Source of the DNA: Mageeibacillus sp. UBA1257
GTDB lineage: Bacteria > Bacillota > Clostridia > UBA1212 > UBA1257
DNA length: 5,944 nucleotides
Assembly (NCBI GenBank): GCA_002308775.1
Contig: DBVT01000060.1
Location: 210 to 6,153 of the forward strand
Direction of reading: 5' to 3'
The notes under the pieces are model-generated. The model was not told the DNA's origin. It saw nothing but the letters and a program-made list of their open reading frames with translations, and did not search any database. A program made the position numbers and the translations under genes. Of this stretch, positions 1-4,884 are shown piece after piece; position 1 is the stretch's first letter, and each line of letters begins with the position of its first letter.

Positions 1-1
1 T

Positions 2-304
2 CTTCACGGTTCATCTTCAGTTCCTCCGGAGTATGTTGAAATGATCAACTCTCACGGCGGAGCAATGCCCGGCGCTATAGGCGTTCCCGAAGATCAGCTC
101 AGAGAAGCTGCCCGTTCAGCTGTCTGCAAGATCAACATCGACTCAGACCTGCGTCTCGCTATGACAGGTACGATCCGTAAGTTCTTCGACGAGCATCCGG
201 ACAAATTCGACCCCAGAGAATATCTCAAACCCGCAAGAGCCAACATCAAAGAGCTCGTTCGTCACAAGCTCATCGACGTTCTCGGCTGCAACGGAAAAGC
301 ATGA
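2..304 (+). CDS. fba: Fructose-bisphosphate aldolase, class II (3' part, 5' end outside window)
   Basis: Class II (metal-dependent) aldolase, a cytoplasmic glycolytic enzyme that cleaves fructose 1,6-bisphosphate into dihydroxyacetone phosphate and glyceraldehyde 3-phosphate. Only the last 100 residues and the stop are present; the open frame runs to the window edge, so the first ATG (position 41) is internal. The fragment opens with LHGSSSVPPEYV, whose His is expected to be a zinc ligand in the family (LHGGS/LHGSS motif). About 40 residues on is KINIDSDLRLA, the conserved N-x-D-S/T-D loop that contacts the substrate phosphate and ketose. The C-terminus (FDPREYLKPAR, then a lysine-rich helix and VLGCNGKA) matches the usual end of the long fba variant, so the gene ends normally. 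A PPi-phosphofructokinase gene follows 84 bp downstream on the same strand, making this a glycolytic pair. The family assignment is very secure; the missing N-terminal part cannot be judged. Confidence 0.95.
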   Translation, partial: LHGSSSVPPEYVEMINSHGGAMPGAIGVPEDQLREAARSAVCKINIDSDLRLAMTGTIRKFFDEHPDKFDPREYLKPARANIKELVRHKLIDVLGCNGKA

Positions 305-311
305 TATCGAC

Positions 312-356
312 AATGAGCCGAAGCCTTTTTACGAAGACCTCGGCTTCATTTTTGTT
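312..356 (+). terminator. Rho-independent terminator after fba
   Basis: Left arm aatgagccga (312-321) pairs with right arm tcggcttcatt (340-350) with one bulged base, enclosing an 18-nt loop, and is followed by a short T-run (about 349-356). An alternative shorter pairing, gaagcc with ggcttc, is also possible in the same stretch. The bulge and the modest T-run suggest a leaky terminator, which would let some transcripts continue into the phosphofructokinase gene. I see no well-formed promoter between this hairpin and position 389; a TATAAG at 359-364 has no matching -35 at the right distance. Confidence 0.7.
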
Positions 357-388
357 CATATAAGTAAAGAGAAGAAGGAGAAACGACT

Positions 389-1621
389 ATGAAAGAATTA
401 AAGGGAGCCGCTATATTCGGCCAGTCAGGCGGACCGACATCAGTATTCAACTCGAGCGCCGCAGGCGTTATAATGACAGCCTTGAAGCAAAAATGCATCA
501 CTAAAATGTACGGAGCGAAGCATGGTATCGTAGGTATGCTGAACGAGGACTTCTGCGATATGAGCCTCGAGGATCCTTACGAGCTCGAACTTATGAAGAC
601 AACTCCGTCATCAGCTCTCGGCTCCGTAAGATACAAACTTAAGGACGCTGACGTAGATGATACTGATTACAAGAGACTTCTCGAAGTTTTCAAAAAATAC
701 AATATCAGATATTTCTTCTACAACGGCGGAAACGATTCGATGGATACTTGCAACAAGATCAGCAAGTATATGCAGAAATCAGGTTACGAGATCAGATGCA
801 TGGGTGTTCCGAAGACGATCGACAACGACCTTTTCGGCACAGACCACTGCCCGGGTTACGGAAGCGCTGCGAAATATGTCGCGACATCTGTTATGGAAGT
901 TTACCAGGATGCCAGAGTTTATGACAAAGGCATGGTCATCATAATGGAAATGATGGGAAGAAACGCGGGATGGCTCACAGCTGCTTCGGCGCTTGCTTCG
1001 TGCAACGGTATGGGACCCGATCTCATATACCTTCCCGAGAGAGATTTCGATATGGACAAATTCCTCGCAGACGTTGAAAAAGTCTGGAAGAAGAACGGCA
1101 ATGTTTTCGTGGCTGTTTCAGAGGGAACACATTACGCTGACGGCAGACTGATAGGAGACACAGGCTATAAGGATGCTTTCGGCCACGCACAGCTCGGCGG
1201 CGTCGCGCTGACTCTCGCAGACGCGGTAAAAGCAAAACTCGGATGCAAAGTCCGCGCTATCGAACTCAACCTTCTCCAGAGATGCGCTGCTCACTGCGGC
1301 TCGAAGACAGACGTTGAGGAAGCTTTTATGGCAGGTGAGACAGCTGTTTTAAAGGCAGTCGAAGGTTATACTGATTATTGCATCGGATTCGAAAGAGCAC
1401 CCGGCAAGAGATATAAATGCGAGGCAAAGCTCATAAGTCTGAGCGAAGTTGCAAACACCGAGAAGAAAGTTCCTGACGAATATATCAATGCAGAAGGCAA
1501 TAACGTAAACGAAAAATTCATCGAATACGCTCTGCCGCTCGTAAGAGGCGAATCGAGACCTCCGTACAGAAACGGCCTTCCCAGATATGCGAAGCTCAAG
1601 AAGATCGTAGTTAAAAAATGA
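389..1621 (+). CDS. pfp: PPi-dependent 6-phosphofructokinase (diphosphate--fructose-6-phosphate 1-phosphotransferase)
   Basis: Cytoplasmic glycolytic enzyme of the phosphofructokinase (PfkA/PFP) superfamily, 410 residues; it reversibly phosphorylates fructose 6-phosphate to fructose 1,6-bisphosphate. Visible motifs: phosphate-binding GQSGGPT at 11-17; GGNDS at 113-117, with Asp116 where ATP-dependent enzymes carry Gly; PKTIDND at 141-147, with Lys142 where ATP enzymes have PGTIDND; and the substrate-binding MGRNAGW at 189-195. The Asp/Lys pair is the established signature of PPi-using enzymes, so PPi is the predicted donor; the length also exceeds the roughly 320 residues of bacterial ATP-PfkA. 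The ATG at 389 is supported by AAGGAG at 375-380, 8 nt upstream. It lies 84 bp after fba and ends at a strong terminator. Use of PPi makes the step reversible and thus possibly gluconeogenic; this is inferred from motifs, not shown. The subfamily and donor are confident. Confidence 0.95.
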   Translation: MKELKGAAIFGQSGGPTSVFNSSAAGVIMTALKQKCITKMYGAKHGIVGMLNEDFCDMSLEDPYELELMKTTPSSALGSVRYKLKDADVDDTDYKRLLEVFKKYNIRYFFYNGGNDSMDTCNKISKYMQKSGYEIRCMGVPKTIDNDLFGTDHCPGYGSAAKYVATSVMEVYQDARVYDKGMVIIMEMMGRNAGWLTAASALASCNGMGPDLIYLPERDFDMDKFLADVEKVWKKNGNVFVAVSEGTHYADGRLIGDTGYKDAFGHAQLGGVALTLADAVKAKLGCKVRAIELNLLQRCAAHCGSKTDVEEAFMAGETAVLKAVEGYTDYCIGFERAPGKRYKCEAKLISLSEVANTEKKVPDEYINAEGNNVNEKFIEYALPLVRGESRPPYRNGLPRYAKLKKIVVKK

Positions 1622-1676
1622 TCTCTTTTCGCGCATAATACGCAGGAAATAAACTGCTTTTAAAGGTAAAATGAAT

Positions 1677-1710
1677 GCCCCGCGGATGAATGATCCGCGG
1701 GGCGGTTTTT
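1677..1710 (+). terminator. Strong terminator between convergent pfp and ilvE (possibly bidirectional)
   Basis: A perfect 11-bp stem, gccccgcggat (1677-1687) with atccgcggggc (1693-1703), has a 5-nt loop and is followed on the plus strand by ggttttt (1704-1710). It clearly serves pfp. On the minus strand the sequence after the stem is attcatttta, moderately T-rich, so the same hairpin may also end ilvE transcription, whose stop codon lies about 25 bp before the stem. No other hairpin is needed for either gene. Confidence 0.9.
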
Positions 1711-1727
1711 ACTCGGTGTTTTTATAT

Positions 1728-2792
1728 TTATTCGACAATTACTGTCCAGCCGAATTCGTCCTTGATCTTGCCCCACTGGATGCCTGTGACTGTGTCGTAG
1801 AGTTTCTGGCTGACAGGACCTATGGAGCCGTCGCCGATCGTCATGACTTCGTCCTTGTAGCGGAGCTTGCCGACAGGGGAGATCACAGCCGCCGTACCCG
1901 TTCCGAATACTTCTTCGAGCGTGCCTTTTTCCTGAGCTTCGAGAAGTTCGTATACGGAGATCTTTCTCTCTTCGACGGGAATATTCCAGTGTCTGCAGAG
2001 CTGCAGTACGCTGTCTCTCGTAATTCCGGGGAGGATCGATCCGTTAAGCATAGGAGTGACGATCTTGCCGTTTATTTTGAACATGATATTCATAGCGCCG
2101 ACTTCTTCGATATATTTGCGTTCTACGCCGTCGAGCCAGAGGACCTGCGAATAACCGTCGTCGTGAGCTTTGACCTGAGCTGCGAGCGAACAAGCGTAGT
2201 TGCCGCCTGTTTTAGCGAATCCCATTCCGCCTCTTACAGCTCTTACGTAATCGTCTTCGATCCAGATGCCTACGGGTTTGAGACCGCTTGCGTAATATGC
2301 GCCGGAAGGAGAGAGGATGATGCAGAACAGATATGTTTTGGACGGAGCGACTCCGAGGAACGCGTCTGTCGCGATGATGAAAGGTCTGATGTAGAGAGAA
2401 GTGCCCGGTGCTGTCGGGATCCAGTCTTCGTCGACTTTTACGATAGCTTTGACTGCTTCGACAAACATCTCTTCGGGGAGCTCGGGGATGCACAGACGCT
2501 TGTTGGACGAGTTTGTTCTGCGCGCGTTCATGATGGGTCTGAAAAGACGTGTCTTGCCGTCTTCGCCGCGGTATGCTTTGAGTCCTTCAAACATTACCTG
2601 CCCGTAGTGGAAAACGACGCATGCGGGGGAGAGTGTTATATCGTGGAAGGGTTCAATGCGGGCGTCGTGCCATCCGATGCCTTCCGTATAATTCATCATG
2701 AACATATGATCTGTAAAAATTTTTCCGAAGCCCAAGTTGTTCTGGTCCGGCTTCTGCTTCGGCGTTGTTGTTTTTGAAATTTTGATATCCAT
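1728..2792 (-). CDS. ilvE: Branched-chain amino acid aminotransferase, PLP fold type IV
   Basis: Cytoplasmic PLP enzyme that transfers an amino group between glutamate and the 2-oxo acids of leucine, isoleucine and valine; last step of their synthesis or first step of their breakdown. The 354-residue length and motifs fit the BCAT group that includes the eukaryotic enzymes rather than the shorter E. coli-type IlvE. Visible signatures: FHYGQVMFEGLKAYR at 61-75; TSLYIRPF at 131-138; FAKTGGNYA at 192-200, where Lys194 should form the Schiff base with PLP; YIEEVGAMN at 227-235, where Glu229 should contact the pyridine nitrogen; LPGITRDSV at 254-262; and GTGTAAVISPV at 297-307 in the phosphate cup. 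The ATG is set by GGAGG (plus-strand 2799-2803), 6 nt upstream. It is convergent with pfp and expressed from its own promoter as a single gene. The function is secure; whether it mainly synthesises or degrades is not visible here. Confidence 0.95.
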   Translation of the reverse strand: MDIKISKTTTPKQKPDQNNLGFGKIFTDHMFMMNYTEGIGWHDARIEPFHDITLSPACVVFHYGQVMFEGLKAYRGEDGKTRLFRPIMNARRTNSSNKRLCIPELPEEMFVEAVKAIVKVDEDWIPTAPGTSLYIRPFIIATDAFLGVAPSKTYLFCIILSPSGAYYASGLKPVGIWIEDDYVRAVRGGMGFAKTGGNYACSLAAQVKAHDDGYSQVLWLDGVERKYIEEVGAMNIMFKINGKIVTPMLNGSILPGITRDSVLQLCRHWNIPVEERKISVYELLEAQEKGTLEEVFGTGTAAVISPVGKLRYKDEVMTIGDGSIGPVSQKLYDTVTGIQWGKIKDEFGWTVIVE

Positions 2793-2843
2793 AAAAAACC
2801 TCCGAAATGTATTTTTACGCGCAGCACTCGCTGTGCTTGCGAT

Positions 2844-2873
2844 ATTATAACACTAAAACGAATAAAATGCCAA
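2844..2873 (-). promoter_or_regulatory. ilvE promoter (TTGGCA-18-TATAAT)
   Basis: Read on the minus strand, the -35 box TTGGCA lies at 2868-2873 and a perfect -10 box TATAAT at 2844-2849, separated by 18 bp. Transcription should start near 2837, giving a leader of about 45 nt that ends in the GGAGG of ilvE. The -35 overlaps the T-run of the terminator of the upstream gene. A small inverted repeat (agcac/gtgct) around 2823-2837 could form a short hairpin near the 5' end of the leader. I see no T-box or leader-peptide attenuator; the leader is too short for one. Confidence 0.8.
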
Positions 2874-2907
2874 AAAAACAGTCCGCAGATTGAAAAATCT
2901 GCGGACT
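2872..2907 (-). terminator. Rho-independent terminator of the NPCBM surface-protein gene
   Basis: A perfect 12-bp stem, agtccgcagatt (2880-2891) with aatctgcggact (2896-2907), encloses the 4-nt loop gaaa. On the minus strand it is followed by G and seven T residues (plus-strand A-run at 2872-2878), the classic terminator form for the gene ending at 2942. It also insulates ilvE from transcription of that gene. Confidence 0.92.
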
Positions 2908-2941
2908 TTAAATGTTTTTACGTTAAAACGCAGGGCTCAGA

Positions 2942-4678
2942 TCATCTTTTCTTTTTGGAAATGATGACTGCAGCACCGAGAACTGCTACCATAACTGCCG
3001 CGCCTGAAAGAACTACGGTCTTGCAGCCTTTCTTTTCGGGATCCTTCGGAGCATCCGTAGGTTTCGGAGCATCCGTGGGTTTCGGAGCATCTGTCGGCGC
3101 CGCTGTGGGCTCGTCAGGAACAGCTGTAGGTTCAGCTGTCGGAGCATCTGTAGGTGTTACGGGAGCATCTTCTGAAACAGTGAAATAGAATGAATCTTCT
3201 ACTTTATAGCTGTCGTTGTAGAAGAGAAGAACCTTGTATTCTCCGGGAGCGAGAGGCCAGTTGAGCTCGTCCTCTTCCTTCCATGTCGTTCTCTCTGCGA
3301 GATCGCCGTCGATGGAGATCTCAACGGTATTCGTCTCGGCTGCGCCGTAAGATTTTGTGTTTGTGCCGATGTAGCACCAAATGCCGAGGGAGTCGTTCTG
3401 AGTGATTCCGGCTTCGTCAGCGTCTGCTTTGTAAATGCCGACCCAGTCTGACATTACAGGTGCATGGCTTGCGGGGATATTGATCGTGATCTCGAGAGTT
3501 TCCTCGGGAACTACACTTTCGGAAGGCATGCTCAAGTAAATGCCGTTTGCTTTGTAAATGACAGGATTTGCGAAGATCGCGCTGTCACTTCCGAGACCGT
3601 CGTGGCCGTCAAATACTTCGAGAGTGAGTTTTTTGCAGCCTTTGATCGGAGCTTTGATCATATAAGCTTCTCCGGGTGCGAGAACGGGGGAGCGTCCTGC
3701 TTCAACGCCGTCGGCGAGAATTACGAACTGTATATTACCCTCAGTGATCTTTGTCGGTTTACCTACGATCGCGCTGAACATATTCACATCAGTGTATGCG
3801 GAAATGTCATAAACGAATTCTGCGTGATCTGAATATTTTGCGTCAACGTGTGTGCGGAGACCTTTTTCGTATTCAACTCCCGCAATGCTGAGAGCGGATC
3901 CGTCTTCGTCCTTGTCCTTTGTCGGAGCATACGGTGAATCAGCTACATCTGATTTTGATTTATAGAGGATCCAGCTTTCCCATTCGAGATCGCTGAGCTG
4001 AACAGCGCCCTCGGGAACTGTTCCGTCAAAGTCATAAGTACCTGTGAAAACTTCTTCAACCTCTTCTTTTACTTCGGGTTTCGGAGGCTCAACATTTGTG
4101 AGTCTTGCATCGCCCCAAGCGAAAGAGTCACTTGAAAGAGTTTCGCCCATTTCTGTTTCGAGTCTGAGGATTTTTACGCCCGAGATATCGACTGACATAT
4201 TGTATGCCATGCCCATGAACTGATCGGGTGCGGACTCGAGAAGTTCGCCGTCGCCGTAGACGTTAAAAATAATATCGGAACCGCCGCCGTGGCTGTCTTT
4301 TCCGACTACTGCGCCGAAGTATTTGTAATCATTCGAATAAGCGCTGATGTCGTATTCAAATACAGCGAGTCCGTCGCTTCCGTCCGGATGGGAACGGAGT
4401 CCTTTTTCGTAAGTTACACGTGCGATCGTGATCGGTCCGCCGTCTTCTTCAGTATCAAAAGAAGGTTTGTATCTCGGATTATCCATCGTTGAATCGCAAG
4501 GACCGTACATGTACCAGTACTTGCATTCGATGTCGCTGAGATATACAGCGCCTTCCTCTTTTTTCACGTCGTATTCTTCTGCAAAAGCCGGAGCGATCGT
4601 GACCATGCTGAGGACCATAGCAATGCACAGAACCGCCGAGATAACAGCGGCAATGCGACTTTTCTTGTTGTTTTTCAT
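2942..4678 (-). CDS. Secreted, membrane-anchored protein with two NPCBM-like carbohydrate-binding modules
   Basis: A 578-residue surface protein with no visible catalytic domain. Residues 1-33 are a signal peptide: basic MKNNKKSR, hydrophobic core, and likely cleavage after AFA. Two related modules follow, about 45-193 and 226-375, aligned at an offset of 180-181 residues (YLSDIE/QLSDLE; YEKGLRSH at 90-97 versus YEKGLRTH at 270-277; YDISAY at 109 and 290). The KGL-x-H, YD-x-S and VYGDG patterns resemble the NPCBM family (PF08305) of carbohydrate-binding modules. An unassigned beta-rich domain spans about 377-502 (SDWVGIYK, APGEYKVLLFYND). A Pro/Thr/Ala stalk (503-550) with PTDAPK repeats leads to KKGC, a hydrophobic helix (553-574) and the tail KKKR. 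There is no LPXTG. The start is set by GGAGG 8 nt upstream; an in-frame ATG at 4789 lies upstream of the promoter. The gene is divergent from a GH2 gene, which suggests glycan capture. Topology is confident; the ligand is unknown. Confidence 0.85.
   Translation of the reverse strand: MKNNKKSRIAAVISAVLCIAMVLSMVTIAPAFAEEYDVKKEEGAVYLSDIECKYWYMYGPCDSTMDNPRYKPSFDTEEDGGPITIARVTYEKGLRSHPDGSDGLAVFEYDISAYSNDYKYFGAVVGKDSHGGGSDIIFNVYGDGELLESAPDQFMGMAYNMSVDISGVKILRLETEMGETLSSDSFAWGDARLTNVEPPKPEVKEEVEEVFTGTYDFDGTVPEGAVQLSDLEWESWILYKSKSDVADSPYAPTKDKDEDGSALSIAGVEYEKGLRTHVDAKYSDHAEFVYDISAYTDVNMFSAIVGKPTKITEGNIQFVILADGVEAGRSPVLAPGEAYMIKAPIKGCKKLTLEVFDGHDGLGSDSAIFANPVIYKANGIYLSMPSESVVPEETLEITINIPASHAPVMSDWVGIYKADADEAGITQNDSLGIWCYIGTNTKSYGAAETNTVEISIDGDLAERTTWKEEDELNWPLAPGEYKVLLFYNDSYKVEDSFYFTVSEDAPVTPTDAPTAEPTAVPDEPTAAPTDAPKPTDAPKPTDAPKDPEKKGCKTVVLSGAAVMVAVLGAAVIISKKKR
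3045..3098 (-). repeat. Three tandem 18-bp repeats coding for PTDAPK stalk units
   Basis: On the plus strand the unit ttcggagcatccgtaggt (3045-3062) is repeated at 3063-3080 with one change and at 3081-3098 with a few changes. It encodes the PTDAPK-type repeats of the surface-protein stalk (residues about 527-544), and degenerate PTA/PTD units continue to about position 3160. In-phase 18-bp units could expand or contract by slippage without breaking the frame, changing the stalk length. Confidence 0.85.
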
Positions 4679-4686
4679 TTTTATAA

Positions 4687-4691
4687 CCTCC
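4687..4691 (-). promoter_or_regulatory. Ribosome binding site fixing the start of the surface-protein gene
   Basis: GGAGG on the minus strand, 8 nt before the ATG at 4678, directly precedes a typical signal peptide (MKNNKKSR plus hydrophobic core). This selects 4678 rather than the further in-frame ATGs, including the ATG at 4789, which is upstream of the predicted transcription start. Confidence 0.9.
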
Positions 4692-4733
4692 ATTTTTGTG
4701 TGCAAAAAAAGATTCCATTGCATACTTGACGTT

Positions 4734-4762
4734 ATAGTAACACGCGATTTGACATTTGTCAA
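4734..4762 (-). promoter_or_regulatory. Promoter of the surface-protein gene (TTGACA-17-TACTAT)
   Basis: On the minus strand a perfect -35 TTGACA (4757-4762) is followed after 17 bp by TACTAT (4734-4739), a good sigma-A -10. Transcription would begin near 4727 and leave a leader of about 50 nt to the ATG at 4678. The -35 hexamer is one arm of a 14-bp palindrome (4749-4762), so repressor control is possible. Confidence 0.8.
4749..4762. promoter_or_regulatory. Palindrome TTGACATTTGTCAA, candidate operator
   Basis: Two perfect 6-bp arms (ttgaca at 4749-4754, tgtcaa at 4757-4762) are separated by 2 bp, and one arm is exactly the -35 box of the surface-protein gene. Such a placement is typical of repressor sites, but part of the symmetry could arise by chance because the -35 consensus itself supplies one arm. 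No regulator gene is present in the window to pair it with. Confidence 0.4.
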
Positions 4763-4802
4763 TGTTTCGACCGTTTGAAAAAACAGCACAGCGTAAAGTT
4801 GC

Positions 4803-4831
4803 GGTCAAAAAACAGAAATCGATAATTGACC
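4803..4831. promoter_or_regulatory. Inverted repeat GGTCAA-N17-TTGACC next to the GH2 promoter
   Basis: GGTCAA (4803-4808) and TTGACC (4826-4831) are perfect 6-bp inverted arms whose starts lie 23 bp apart, roughly two helical turns. The right arm coincides with the -35 of the predicted GH2 promoter. It could be a split operator for a dimeric regulator; it may also be chance. The core resembles the TTGACA/TGTCAA arms of the 14-bp palindrome 40 bp away. Confidence 0.3.
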
Positions 4832-4854
4832 ATTTAACGTGAATATAGTAACAT
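4826..4854 (+). promoter_or_regulatory. Probable promoter of the GH2 gene (TTGACC-17-TAACAT)
   Basis: The -35 TTGACC (4826-4831) and a weaker -10 TAACAT (4849-4854) are separated by 17 bp, giving a transcription start near 4861 and a leader of about 25 nt before the ATG at 4885. The weak -10 suggests an activated or low-level promoter. It is divergent from the surface-protein promoter, with the two -35 boxes about 64 bp apart. Confidence 0.55.
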
Positions 4855-4884
4855 TATTATGACTGTCGAAAAGAGGGCTCTCAT

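Noticed and set aside
1671..2777. Long plus-strand open frame of 368 codons lying antisense to ilvE
   Set aside because: It begins inside the pfp terminator hairpin, lacks a ribosome binding site, has no recognisable domain and an odd Asp/Cys/Phe-rich composition, while the opposite strand codes for a fully recognisable aminotransferase with promoter and GGAGG.
2819..2841. Possible riboswitch or attenuator in the ilvE leader
   Set aside because: Only a short hairpin (agcac/gtgct, extended by two pairs across a bulge) is present in a leader of about 45 nt; there is no T-box sequence, no leader peptide and no second alternative hairpin before the start codon.
3045..3098. CRISPR-like repeat array
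   Set aside because: The 18-bp units are directly adjacent without spacers and lie in frame inside a protein stalk.
2955..3188. Plus-strand open frame with GFGASVG repeats
   Set aside because: It is the antisense reading of the PTDAPK repeat region; the repetitive protein is a by-product of the 18-bp repeats, without its own ribosome binding site or promoter.
4679..4789. N-terminal extension of the surface-protein gene to the ATG at 4789
   Set aside because: The extension lies over the predicted promoter (-35 at 4757-4762, -10 at 4734-4739) and would bury the signal peptide 37 residues inside; GGAGG and the signal peptide both point to 4678.
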